From Novosphingobium sp. B 225 (GTDB taxonomy: Bacteria > Pseudomonadota > Alphaproteobacteria > Sphingomonadales > Sphingomonadaceae), in contig NZ_MWLM01000058.1 in assembly GCF_002198665.1 (NCBI RefSeq), forward strand, positions 1 to 47,303: a stretch of 47,303 nucleotides of DNA. The letters are read 5' to 3'. Both the position numbers and the translations under genes were made by a program. This document shows positions 25,305 to 34,048 of this stretch, piece by piece (within the stretch, counting starts at the first letter, position 1; every line of letters starts with the position of its first letter). Below the pieces are notes generated by a model that saw only the letters and a program-made list of their open reading frames with translations, was not told where the DNA came from and made no database searches.

Positions 25305-27716
25305 ATGGCGACCAATTTTACCTACCCGGGTGTCTATATTGCCGAACGGCCATCAGGCCTCCGAGCGATCCCCTCAGCGGCAACCTCTATCGCGCTGTTC
25401 ATCGGTATGGCTGACCAGGGCCCGATGCGCAGTCCGGTGCGGGTACAGGGCCTGTCGGAGTTTCAGCGAGCCTTTGGGGCAACCTCGTCCGGCGAGATGG
25501 CGGACCAGGTTTCGCAGTTCTTCATCAATGGCGGCGGGGATGCCTATGTCCTGCGGATCGCCAGCGGCGATGCCCAGGCTTCGGTCCGGCTGCGCAATGA
25601 AGGCGGGTCGACAGCGGTAATGAAAGTGATCGCCCGCGATTCCGGCAAGGCGGGTAACAACCTGCGGGTCGCGGTCGACTATGCCACGTCCAGCCCCGAA
25701 CGCAGTTTCAACCTGACCGCGTTTCGCAGCACGCAAAAGACCGACGGCAGCTTTGAACGCAGCGACACCGAACGGTTTGTCGACCTGTCGATGGATCCGG
25801 CCAGTTCGCGCTATTTCGTCAATCTGGTCAACGGCATCAGCAAGCTGGTCACGGTTGAGGATATGTCGGCTTCGGCCGGTACGACCCGCGGGGCTTCGAT
25901 TGGCGGCGCGGTGCTGCACACCAAGGCGACGACCGGCGAAGCCGATCTGGTCGCCGCGATCAGCGGTACGGCCAATGCCTTCATGGTCAGCGTGGACAAC
26001 CTGCCGCCGGTTACTGCGGTGGTCGATGTGGCGGGGATTGCCTCCACCAATGTCCTGGCCCGGATCGGGGCGGCGATCAGCACGGCGGTCGCCAGCGCCC
26101 ATTCGGTGGCGGTGACGGTTTCGGCGGATATCGTCAATTTCGGCGGTGGCGGCGTGCTGTGGATCGAATCGACCAAGGGCCCGGTTGTGATCACACCTGC
26201 CGCAGCCAATGATCTGGCGGCAGCGTTGCAGCTGGGTGTGGCATCGGGCGGGCTTGAGATCGACAATTTCGCCAAGCTGCGACCGGCCCCGTCCGGGATA
26301 TTCTCGATCCTGGGTTCGCAGTCCGGCACGCTCGGGGTTACCTGGCTCAGCCGACTGGACGATTTCGCCAAGGCCCTGCGCAATACGCTGACCGGGTTCC
26401 GCATTGCCGATCCGGGCTCAACCGCGCTGGCTTATGAAGGCACCTTTGCGCTCAGTGGAACGGCGGGCAATGCCCTGGTCACGGGCACGGTGACGGGCGT
26501 GCCGGGGGCGATCGGCTCGCTGGCCTATGTCCGGCAGGCGCTGGCCGAGCTGGCGGCGGCGGCCGGCGCGGCGGCAAGCGAGCGCTGGAATGTGGAAGTG
26601 CAGGGGTTGCGCCTGGCGCTGCGGCTGCGCGATGCCTTCAACCCGGCCTTCGGGACCGGCGTGACCATGACCACCGGGATCGGGCTGCCAGTTGCCGGCG
26701 GCTATAACCTTGGTGCAGCGGGCAACATGATGGCCCCCGCCGACGTTACTAACAGTGCGGCCTATCAGCTCGGTTCGGCCGGGCTGGGGTTCCAGACCAG
26801 TCATGTGGCGGGCCTGGATGGCAGCAAGCCCGGGCTGACAGAATACCAGGCCGCTTTTTCGATCGCGGAAACCGCGATTGAAATCGTCAATATGGTCGTC
26901 CTGCCGCGCGCCGATCTGCAGACCGATGTCGATCGCAAGGCGATCTGGGGCGCGGCCAGTGCCTTTGCCGCCAGTCAGCGGGCGATCCTGTTCGTCGATC
27001 CGGAATCGACCTGGACCGATATTGCGTCGGCCTCTGCCGGGGCAAGCACGATCAAGGCCGGGGTCGATACCCGCAATTCCGTGGTGTTCTGGCCGCAATT
27101 GCTGGTGCCCACAGCCACTGCCCCGGCCGGCAAGAGGATTGATCCATCCGGGTCGATGGCGGGGCTCTATGCCCGTACCGATTCCCGGTTCGGCACCTGG
27201 ACGGCCCCGGCCGGCCTGGAAGCGACTCTGACCGGAGTGATCGGCGTGTCCGTGCCGATGAACGATCCGCAGAACGGGCAGATCAACCCCAAGGCGCTCA
27301 ACGCGATCCGTAATTATCCATCCGGCATCACCAGCTGGGGCGCGCGGATGATGGTCGGAGCGGATGATACCGGCAACATGGACGATCGCTATGTCAACGT
27401 CCGGCGGATGATGCTGTTCATCGAGAACAGTCTTTACCGCGGGCTGCGCTTTGCCACGTTCAAGAACAATGCCGAGCCGCTGTGGGCCAGCATCCGGCTG
27501 GCGGCGGATTCGTTCATGAACGGGCTGATGCTGCAGGATGCCTTTGCATCGCGGACCAAGTCTTCGGCCTATTACGTGGTCTGCGACGAGACGAACAATC
27601 CGCCCGCCGATGTGGCGCTGGGCATCGTCAAGGTGCTGGTCGGCTTCGCGCCGAACCGTCCGGCCGAGTTCGTCGAAGTGACCGTCACCCAGATCGTTAT
27701 GCAGGCCGCAGCCTGA
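25305..27716 (+). CDS. Contractile injection system sheath protein
   Basis: 803-aa tail sheath, forming the outer contractile tube. The N-terminus has the sheath-typical YPGVYIAERPSG (about residues 6-17), SIALFIG and GPMRSPVRVQGLSEFQRAFG. The C-terminal sheath domain (about 560-803) includes NSVVFWPQLLV, PSGSMAGLYARTDSRFGTWTAPAG, DRYVNVRRMMLFIENSLYRGLR and the final PAEFVEVTVTQIVMQAA. It is long compared with Afp/PVC sheaths (roughly 350-500 aa); the Ala/Gly-rich middle (about 110-520) looks like extra surface domains. The start ATG is preceded by GGAG, which can be sequestered in a leader helix. It is the first gene of the operon, and only one sheath is present. Confidence 0.93.
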   Translation: MATNFTYPGVYIAERPSGLRAIPSAATSIALFIGMADQGPMRSPVRVQGLSEFQRAFGATSSGEMADQVSQFFINGGGDAYVLRIASGDAQASVRLRNEGGSTAVMKVIARDSGKAGNNLRVAVDYATSSPERSFNLTAFRSTQKTDGSFERSDTERFVDLSMDPASSRYFVNLVNGISKLVTVEDMSASAGTTRGASIGGAVLHTKATTGEADLVAAISGTANAFMVSVDNLPPVTAVVDVAGIASTNVLARIGAAISTAVASAHSVAVTVSADIVNFGGGGVLWIESTKGPVVITPAAANDLAAALQLGVASGGLEIDNFAKLRPAPSGIFSILGSQSGTLGVTWLSRLDDFAKALRNTLTGFRIADPGSTALAYEGTFALSGTAGNALVTGTVTGVPGAIGSLAYVRQALAELAAAAGAAASERWNVEVQGLRLALRLRDAFNPAFGTGVTMTTGIGLPVAGGYNLGAAGNMMAPADVTNSAAYQLGSAGLGFQTSHVAGLDGSKPGLTEYQAAFSIAETAIEIVNMVVLPRADLQTDVDRKAIWGAASAFAASQRAILFVDPESTWTDIASASAGASTIKAGVDTRNSVVFWPQLLVPTATAPAGKRIDPSGSMAGLYARTDSRFGTWTAPAGLEATLTGVIGVSVPMNDPQNGQINPKALNAIRNYPSGITSWGARMMVGADDTGNMDDRYVNVRRMMLFIENSLYRGLRFATFKNNAEPLWASIRLAADSFMNGLMLQDAFASRTKSSAYYVVCDETNNPPADVALGIVKVLVGFAPNRPAEFVEVTVTQIVMQAAA

Positions 27717-27742
27717 CGCGACCCTTGCGAGAGTAAGCAGCC

Positions 27743-28249
27743 ATGACCGACAAGCTTTTCCAGGCGAATTCGACCCGGATCGATCCCTACAAGAACTTCA
27801 ACTTCCGCGTCCTGTTCGGCACCGAAGTGGTGGCCGGCGTCAGCAAGGTCAGCGGTCTCAAGCAGACCATCGAAGTGGTCGAGCACCGCGATGGCGGTGA
27901 CCTTTCGACCAAACGAAAATCGCCGGGTCTGGCCACGTTCGAACCGATCACGATCGAGCGGGGGCTGAGCCACAGCACCATGTTCGAGGACTGGGCGACG
28001 CTGGTCTATGCACCTACCGGGCCGGGGGACATCTCGCTCAAGGACTTTCGCCGGGACATCACGATCGAGCTCTACAACCGGCAAGGGGTGAAGGTGAAGG
28101 CCTGGCACGCCTATCGCTGCTGGGTCAGCGAATATACCGCCGCACCGGAATTCGACGCCAATGGGAACGCGATCGCGTTTGAAACGATCATCCTGCAGAA
28201 CGAAGGATTTTCGCGAGATCTGGCCGTTACCGAAAAGCGCGAATTTTAA
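27743..28249 (+). CDS. Inner tube protein (phage gp19/Hcp-like)
   Basis: 168-aa tail-tube monomer whose hexamers stack inside the sheath. Family stretches are DPYKNFNFRVLFGTEVVAGVSKVSGL at the N-terminus, EHRDGG, ITIERGLSH (about residues 74-82), the TMFEDWATL segment, and ALENE-like C-terminal strands (AIAFETIILQNEGF). This is the T4-like tail tube family used by Afp1/Pvc1-type proteins. It starts 26 bases after the sheath stop. Only one tube gene of this type is present, whereas Afp and PVC loci carry several. Confidence 0.94.
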   Translation: MTDKLFQANSTRIDPYKNFNFRVLFGTEVVAGVSKVSGLKQTIEVVEHRDGGDLSTKRKSPGLATFEPITIERGLSHSTMFEDWATLVYAPTGPGDISLKDFRRDITIELYNRQGVKVKAWHAYRCWVSEYTAAPEFDANGNAIAFETIILQNEGFSRDLAVTEKREF

Positions 28250-28279
28250 ACCGAAAGGCCGGGAAACCGGGCGAATCCG

Positions 28280-29041
28280 ATGTATCTGGTCACTCTATCA
28301 CTGCCCAGCATGGCGCCGCGACAGGTCCGCATCGCCGCGCTTGACGGGATGGCAGAACTGGGCGCCGATCCGGCTGATCCGGGGGCTGCGGTGCAGTTGG
28401 TCGCCCGGCTGGGGCAAGACAATCCGGCGGGCTGGCTGGACGATCTGCCAGTGGCCCTGTTCGACCGGCTCTGCGCCCGGATCTTCGCCGCAGAGTTCGC
28501 TCAGACGATCGAATGCAAATCGACGTGTGAAAGCTGCGCAGAGCCGTTCGAATTCGGATTTGCCCTGGCCGAACTGATCGCCGCGCAGGATGCGGCGGTG
28601 GCGCAAAGCGGGTTCAGCGCGGACCGTGACGGGTTCTGGACCACGCCGCAGGGCCTGCAACTGCGCCCACCGACCCTGGCGGATCTGGCTGCCGCCCAAG
28701 ACGGCGCAGACATGGCGGTGCGGCTGGTCACGGCGGGGGAGGCGGAACTTGCCGCCGTTGAAACGGTGCTGGAAGCCGCCGCTCCGCTGCTCACCCTGCC
28801 GATCGCAACTGCCTGTCCGCATTGCGCGGCAGAGCAGCAGGCCCAGTTCGACATGGCCCGCTTTCTGATCGATTCCATCGCTGCCGAACGGCCGTTCCTG
28901 ATCCGCGAAACTCACCTGATCGCCAGCCGCTATGGCTGGGACCACGCCAGCATCAGCGCGCTGCCCCGGCGCGACCGGCAGGCCTATGCCGCGCTGATTG
29001 AAAGCGAGCGCAGTGCGGCGCTGAAATGGAGGGCGGGATGA
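28280..29041 (+). CDS. Zinc-ribbon protein, gp26-like CIS assembly/baseplate candidate
   Basis: 253-aa protein with two CxxC pairs, C83-x2-C86 (TCESC) and C179-x2-C182 (ACPHC), forming a discontinuous zinc ribbon; C79 is an extra cysteine. Proteins with this arrangement placed right after the tube gene in phage-tail-like loci resemble T4 gp26-type baseplate hub assembly proteins. I infer an assembly role from position and zinc ribbon rather than strong similarity. The C-terminus (RETHLIASRYGWDHASISALPRRDRQAYAALIE) resembles short helical regions of tail assembly proteins. No strong ribosome-binding site. Its stop overlaps the next start as ATGA. Confidence 0.65.
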   Translation: MYLVTLSLPSMAPRQVRIAALDGMAELGADPADPGAAVQLVARLGQDNPAGWLDDLPVALFDRLCARIFAAEFAQTIECKSTCESCAEPFEFGFALAELIAAQDAAVAQSGFSADRDGFWTTPQGLQLRPPTLADLAAAQDGADMAVRLVTAGEAELAAVETVLEAAAPLLTLPIATACPHCAAEQQAQFDMARFLIDSIAAERPFLIRETHLIASRYGWDHASISALPRRDRQAYAALIESERSAALKWRAG

Positions 29042-30036
29042 CCGGCTATCTCCAGCGGCTGTTTGATCGCACCGCGGCCTTGACTGGCGGCGCGCCGCAG
29101 GCGGGACAGGGGCAACCCGCGATGCGCCCCGGATCGCCACTGGCCCGGTTCGATCAACGGCTGGCCGCGCCCGAGCTGGCCGGGGATTTCACCTTCGGGA
29201 TCGGCTATGAAACGGGTATCGAGGATGATGGCGCGCAGGACCGGATAGGGGATCCGTCCCCGGCGGCGCTGCGCCCCGCAATGCAGGCATTGCCGCCACT
29301 GCCCGCTGCCCCGCAATCCCGGCGCAGCCCGGCGGGTGACGCTCTGCCTGCGTTGAGACCGGTCGCACAGCCCGCCGCGCCGCCTGCGCCATTGCCGGTG
29401 AGTGAAGGTTTGCGGCCCATGCGTGCAGAACCGTCGCACCGCGCGAGTGTTCCGGATCCGGGCAACGCAGCAGAACGCGCGCCGCAACCGCTCACCCCGG
29501 CCCCGCGCACTGCCCCTGTGCAGCCGCCGGTCACGGCGCAGCCATGGGGCAGGGCCGGGCAAGCAGATCCGTCCCCCGGGCCTGAGCGCCATCGCGCCGA
29601 GCCTGCTGAGCGCCAGCATGCCCGGGTGGCCGAGGCCCGCGCCCGCCCGCAACCCGATCCGGCCAGCCCGGTCCCGCAGTCTGAAACGCTGCGCGCGCAC
29701 GCCGCACCCGCCGTGCAGCCCGGCGAACCGGTAGTGGTTCCGCTCCCCTCCGTTCAGCCGGCCCGCGCTGGGATGGAGCCACCGGCCTTGCCACAAGGCG
29801 AGCCGATTGACTGGCGCGAAGTGGACCGGCGGATCGCTGCTGCGATCGAACGGCAGCAGACCGTGGGCGAGGCGCAGGCGCGCAGGCGTGAGACACCGGT
29901 CCAGGCCGATCAGGCCCTCGCCAACGAGCCGGCCCAGCGCGCTCCGGTGCTCAAGACCGCGGCCGAAGCATCAATGATCGGTCCGATCGAGCCGCCGGCG
30001 CGACCGCGTATGCTGTTCGGCGAAAGGTTGCGTTAG
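29038..30036 (+). CDS. Pro/Ala-rich disordered protein of the CIS operon
   Basis: 332-aa protein, no recognised family. An N-terminal ordered stretch (MTGYLQRLFDRTAAL, then FTFGIGYETG) is followed by a long Pro/Ala/Arg/Gln-rich low-complexity region (about residues 80-260). A short amphipathic helix follows (DWREVDRRIAAAIERQQ, about 261-277) before a tail ending RMLFGERLR. GGAGGG directly upstream and the ATGA overlap with the zinc-ribbon gene support the start. Similar Pro-rich fillers occur in phage-tail-like loci, but the role here (linker, scaffold or lumen cargo) cannot be stated. The codon pattern stays GC-rich throughout, consistent with a genuine coding sequence. Confidence 0.7.
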   Translation: MTGYLQRLFDRTAALTGGAPQAGQGQPAMRPGSPLARFDQRLAAPELAGDFTFGIGYETGIEDDGAQDRIGDPSPAALRPAMQALPPLPAAPQSRRSPAGDALPALRPVAQPAAPPAPLPVSEGLRPMRAEPSHRASVPDPGNAAERAPQPLTPAPRTAPVQPPVTAQPWGRAGQADPSPGPERHRAEPAERQHARVAEARARPQPDPASPVPQSETLRAHAAPAVQPGEPVVVPLPSVQPARAGMEPPALPQGEPIDWREVDRRIAAAIERQQTVGEAQARRRETPVQADQALANEPAQRAPVLKTAAEASMIGPIEPPARPRMLFGERLR

Positions 30037-30039
30037 GCC

Positions 30040-31416
30040 ATGGCCAGTCCCGCCAACCTCAACGACATATCGCAGGCGCTGGCCAACCTGCTGGAATTCA
30101 ACGTCAAACGACTGGCGGGTAGCGCTTTGAGCGGCCTGGTAGTGTCGCGGCTTCCGCCCGAAAAGGCCGATGAATCGCAGGACACTCGGCTCAACGTCCA
30201 TCTCTATCACGTCTCGCAGGACAACGATGGCGGGTCCGATCTGCCAGAAGGTCAGACCGGACTCAATCCGATTGCGACCCGGCCCATGGCGCTCAAGCTG
30301 TTCTTCGTGCTGACGGCCCATGCTACGATTACCGCGACTTTTGATGACGTCGCCAGCCAGCACGCGCTGATGGGCTGGGCGCTGAAAACGCTGCACGATT
30401 TTGGCGAGATCTTTGAAGATACCAACATCGGCGGCCAGACCCTGTTCAGTGGTGTGACGTTGGGCGGCCGACCGATCGAGATTATCATCCGCCCGATTGA
30501 ACCAGAGGAATCGGTATCTTTCTGGTCCGTCGATAAGGAGCGCTCGGCGCGGCTTTCGGCCTTTCTTGAACTGCGCACATTGCTGCTGAATCCCGAGCCT
30601 CCGCAAACCACCGGGATCCCTGTGTTGCAGGTGGGGCTGGGGGTGCAGCCGGGCGGCGCGCCGGTGCTGTCGGGTTCGCAGTCCACCCTTTCGATCACCC
30701 GTCCTGCGGCGCTGGGTGGCGGCACCCTGACACTCCCGGCCAGCCCGGCTGTGGGGGTGCTACGCGCGTCCCCTGGCAGCGGCGATGCCCTGGTCAGCTT
30801 CAGCGGCGGCGGGCTGGGCGATGGCACCGATGCAGTGCTGGTGCTACGTGGTCAGGGTCTGACTGTCCCCGCTCTGATCGAACCGGCTTCCAATCCGGAA
30901 TGGCGGATCGTGTTCAGCGACAGCCAACTGCAATTCGAAGTGCGGCCCACTGTCTGGGCGATCGATGCCAGCGGCGCGGGACGATGGATCGCGCTGGCAC
31001 CGGGGCTGTACAGCATCGCCTTGCAGCGCCGCCGCACGGCCATGGCCGAAGATGGCACAGCCTATCCGGCGGCAGTCGAAAGCAACCGGCAGCCGCTTAC
31101 CCTGGCTCCGGCGCTGGTCTCTGCCAGCCTCAAGGCCGGGCCAGATCCGCGTAACGTGGTGATCATTGTCGATGCCGGCAGCGTGCTCAATCTGGCGGGA
31201 ACCGAAGCGATGCTGGGGCTGGGCGGGGATGCCTATGAACAGGCCACTGCCTTCACCGGCTCGCTCGCCAAGGATGCAGGCAAATTCGTGGCCACCGGAG
31301 CGCAGCAGGTCGAGGCCGTGCCCAAGGCGGGGCTGACCTTGCCCAGCGGCACCTATCCCTTGCGCCTGACGGTCAACGGCGCGGATTCGCCTCCGGCTTG
31401 GCTGGGGGTGCCGTGA
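30040..31416 (+). CDS. DUF4255 tail-terminator-like protein (Afp16/Pvc16 type)
   Basis: 458-aa protein. The N-terminal DUF4255 domain (about residues 1-190) shows NDISQALANLLEFNVKRL, TRLNVHLYHVSQDN, LKLFFVLTAHA, LMGWALKTLHDFGEIF and SVSFWSVDKERSARLSAFLELRTLLLNPE, all characteristic. In Afp and PVC this family caps the distal end of the tube and sheath and sets particle length termination. The remaining about 270 residues are Gly/Ala/Ser-rich beta-type domains, an extension beyond the minimal cap. It starts 3 bases after the Pro-rich gene and overlaps the ATPase start by one base (TGATG). Confidence 0.88.
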   Translation: MASPANLNDISQALANLLEFNVKRLAGSALSGLVVSRLPPEKADESQDTRLNVHLYHVSQDNDGGSDLPEGQTGLNPIATRPMALKLFFVLTAHATITATFDDVASQHALMGWALKTLHDFGEIFEDTNIGGQTLFSGVTLGGRPIEIIIRPIEPEESVSFWSVDKERSARLSAFLELRTLLLNPEPPQTTGIPVLQVGLGVQPGGAPVLSGSQSTLSITRPAALGGGTLTLPASPAVGVLRASPGSGDALVSFSGGGLGDGTDAVLVLRGQGLTVPALIEPASNPEWRIVFSDSQLQFEVRPTVWAIDASGAGRWIALAPGLYSIALQRRRTAMAEDGTAYPAAVESNRQPLTLAPALVSASLKAGPDPRNVVIIVDAGSVLNLAGTEAMLGLGGDAYEQATAFTGSLAKDAGKFVATGAQQVEAVPKAGLTLPSGTYPLRLTVNGADSPPAWLGVP

Positions 31417-33347
31417 TGGCGGCGCGGCGGACTAACGGGCCGAGCGCGGCCGAAGTGGTGGTCGACATGGCCCGGCTGCGGCTGGCCCTGGCCAGCGGCG
31501 CTGCGCCAAAGGCCGATCATGCGGCGATGCGGGCCGAGCTGGACGGGCTGGAACAGATCCTGGCTGGTCCGGCTGGCAAGCTTCGCGCGCGGCTGGCGCA
31601 GATGTTCGCGCTGGAACCGGCGGAACTCGCTGCGCTGGACCTGGCCGTGGCGATCGCGGTGGAGCCCGCGCTCGGGCCGCAAGTGGGCGCTTTGCAGGGC
31701 CGGGCAGAGCGGCCGCTGGCGGGCGAGATCGCCCTGCGCCTGCTCTATGCCGCAGGGCCGGAGCCGGTTATCCGGCCGACCCGGCCGCTGGTGCGCTGGG
31801 GGCTGGTCAGGCGGGTGGACTATTCCCCCGGTGAGCCGATCTGCTGGTATGCCGATCCGGCGCTGGTTGACTACTATTTCGGGCGGATCACTTCGGGCGA
31901 TATCGCCGTCTCGAAGGTGGCTGCGGTTGAACCGCTGCCCGAATGGCAAGCGCCAGAGCTGGCGCGGTCGATCGGCGCGCTGCGCAAGAGCGGTCGGCAG
32001 GTGCGGGTGGCGCTGCGTGCGGGATTGGGCAGTGGCCGCGCCAGTCTGGCCCGCTGGCTCGCGGACAAGCTGGAATTTGGACATGCACTGGCCGATGCGG
32101 ATCTGATCGCGGGCGGCGATGGCCAGGCGGTCTGGCTGTCTTTGCAGCGCATGGCATTGCTGGGCGGACTGGCGCTGATCTGGCGGGGCATGCCGCCCGT
32201 TCCCGGCGGCAGTCCGGCGATGTGCGAATTGCAGTTCTTCCTGCTCGAACCTGGTGAAGTGCTGACCCCGCGCGCCGATACGGCGGATCTGCATTTCGAT
32301 CTGCCGCCATTGGCCGAACAGAGCCGGGCCGGGCTGGTGCGCCGCTATCTTCCACAGCTTGAAGGCCAGCTGGACGATCTGCTGATCCGGCCCAGTCCGG
32401 CCGACCTGGCCGCAGCCGCACCGCACGGCTTTGCTCAGGTTCCTCCGTTCGCCACCTGGCTGCGCCACCGCTATGCCATGCAGGGCCGCAATGTCGGGCG
32501 GATCGAGAGCCCGCTATTCGGCTGGGATGATCTGGTTCTGGCTGAACCCGTGGTGGTCCAGCTGGAAAACTTCGCGGCCGAGGCAAAGCTGCGCGCGCGG
32601 CTGCTGGGCGATCCTGAACGGCAGCGCATGTTCCAGGGCGCGGCCCCGCTTTCGGCGCTGTTTTCGGGCCCGCCGGGGCTGGGCAAATCGATGTCGGCAC
32701 AAGTGATCGCGCGGGATCTGGGGTTGGACCTGCTGGTGGTCGATGCGTCGGCGATGATCAGCAAATATATCGGTGATACGGCAAAGAATTATACCGAAGC
32801 TTTCGAACTGGCCCGCCGCCTGAATGCGCTGCTGCACTTCGAAGAGGCTGACGGGATATGCCAGACCAGGATCAAGGCCGAACAATCGAGCGAAAGCTTT
32901 CGCAACATCGATCTGGGGCACCTGTTGCAGTTGATGGAACGGTTCGAAGGGCCGGTGATCCTGTCCACAAACATGCGCGGCAATATCGATCCGGCCTTCA
33001 TGCGGCGGATGCGCTATATCGTCGAATTCCGCCGCCCCGCCTGTGATGAAGCGCAGCGGCTGTGGCACGCCATGCTGGCTGCCGCCGGGGCGGACGAAGA
33101 CCTGCGCGATATCTGCGCCGGCCTGCTGGCCCGCACGCATGATCTGACTCCGGCACAGATCAAGGGAGCCGTGGTCAGCGCCGCCTATCGCGCGCTAGCG
33201 GCAGGCAAGCCCATCTCCATGGCCGATGTCGAGGCCGGGGTGCGGCAGGAATTCCTGAAGGAAGGCAAGCTGGTCAGCGCGGTCAACACCGCTGGGGACG
33301 AGCCGCTTGCCCGGATATCAGCGGCGCGGAGCGGCAGTCATGGCTAA
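31416..33347 (+). CDS. AAA+ ATPase of the contractile injection system (Afp15/Pvc15-like)
   Basis: 643-aa protein. The N-terminal part (about residues 1-390) is helical and Leu/Arg/Ala-rich without a recognised name. The AAA+ module (about 400-575) has Walker A GPPGLGKS (418-425, K424), the following SMSAQVIARDLGLDLLVVDAS, and STNMRGNIDPAFMRRMRYIVEF covering sensor 1 and arginine-finger regions. The Walker B is NALLHFEEAD with E476-E477, where the usual first residue is Asp (DE). The family is an unfoldase or ATPase thought to load cargo or aid assembly in eCIS. The start overlaps the DUF4255 stop codon; its own 3' end overlaps the next gene by 8 bases. Confidence 0.92.
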   Translation: MAARRTNGPSAAEVVVDMARLRLALASGAAPKADHAAMRAELDGLEQILAGPAGKLRARLAQMFALEPAELAALDLAVAIAVEPALGPQVGALQGRAERPLAGEIALRLLYAAGPEPVIRPTRPLVRWGLVRRVDYSPGEPICWYADPALVDYYFGRITSGDIAVSKVAAVEPLPEWQAPELARSIGALRKSGRQVRVALRAGLGSGRASLARWLADKLEFGHALADADLIAGGDGQAVWLSLQRMALLGGLALIWRGMPPVPGGSPAMCELQFFLLEPGEVLTPRADTADLHFDLPPLAEQSRAGLVRRYLPQLEGQLDDLLIRPSPADLAAAAPHGFAQVPPFATWLRHRYAMQGRNVGRIESPLFGWDDLVLAEPVVVQLENFAAEAKLRARLLGDPERQRMFQGAAPLSALFSGPPGLGKSMSAQVIARDLGLDLLVVDASAMISKYIGDTAKNYTEAFELARRLNALLHFEEADGICQTRIKAEQSSESFRNIDLGHLLQLMERFEGPVILSTNMRGNIDPAFMRRMRYIVEFRRPACDEAQRLWHAMLAAAGADEDLRDICAGLLARTHDLTPAQIKGAVVSAAYRALAAGKPISMADVEAGVRQEFLKEGKLVSAVNTAGDEPLARISAARSGSHG

Positions 33348-34038
33348 AACGGGCTTCCCAAGATCGCCGGTGGTGATGCGCGGCGCACTGGTTCAGTTGA
33401 TCGAGGACCTTGGGATCATCATCCCCAATATCGTGCCTTTCCAGTACAATCCGGCCAAAGTGACGCGCGGGTTCGAAACATGGAACCCGTTTACCACCGC
33501 ACCGCAGAACCAGGCGGCGCAGACCCCTCTGGTCCAGCCGTTTGATCCGCACCAGACCTATCGCTTCGATCTGGAATTCGATGCGGCGGACGATCTGGAA
33601 ATGGGCAATCCCATAGCCGAACTGACCGGGGTGGCATCGCGGCTGGCAGCACTGAAAAAGCTGATCGAGCCGACCGAGGGGCTGTTTGGCGATCTGATCG
33701 CCAGCGCCGGGGCCCTGGCGGGCGATGCGATGCGCCAGGCCGAGCCGCGCAAGGTGCCGATCACCCTGCTGGTGCTGGGGCCGGGCACGATCCTGCCGGT
33801 GCGGGTGACCGAACTGTCGATCGACATTACCGAATTCACCCCGGGGCTTTACCCCCTGATGGCCAAGGCCACGGTCGCGCTGCAGGTGCTGACCCCGGAC
33901 GTGTTCAAATGCACCGATACCACCGCCAGCAAGATCGCGGTGGCCGCCTTCAAACTCACCAAGCTTCAGGACGATGCGCTGGCGATTGCCAATGTGGCCA
34001 ATGTCGGCACCGCCATCGCCTCGATGCTGCCGCTTTAG
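33340..34038 (+). CDS. CIS tube-initiator protein (Afp7/Pvc7 N-terminal type)
   Basis: 232-aa protein. The N-terminal stretch IIPNIVPFQYNPAKVTRGFETW has the FQYNP motif typical of the CIS-tube family that joins the inner tube to the spike. RFDLEFDAADDLEMGN and the VPITLLVLGPGTILPVRVTELSIDITEF region continue the fold, with a tube-like C-terminal KATVALQVLT. In Afp7/Pvc7 this domain is fused to a LysM domain, but here the protein ends without one; a separate LysM-like gene follows 10 bases downstream. The ATG lies inside the last codons of the ATPase gene (8-base overlap). Confidence 0.85.
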   Translation: MAKTGFPRSPVVMRGALVQLIEDLGIIIPNIVPFQYNPAKVTRGFETWNPFTTAPQNQAAQTPLVQPFDPHQTYRFDLEFDAADDLEMGNPIAELTGVASRLAALKKLIEPTEGLFGDLIASAGALAGDAMRQAEPRKVPITLLVLGPGTILPVRVTELSIDITEFTPGLYPLMAKATVALQVLTPDVFKCTDTTASKIAVAAFKLTKLQDDALAIANVANVGTAIASMLPL

Positions 34039-34048
34039 GGGAAATGCC

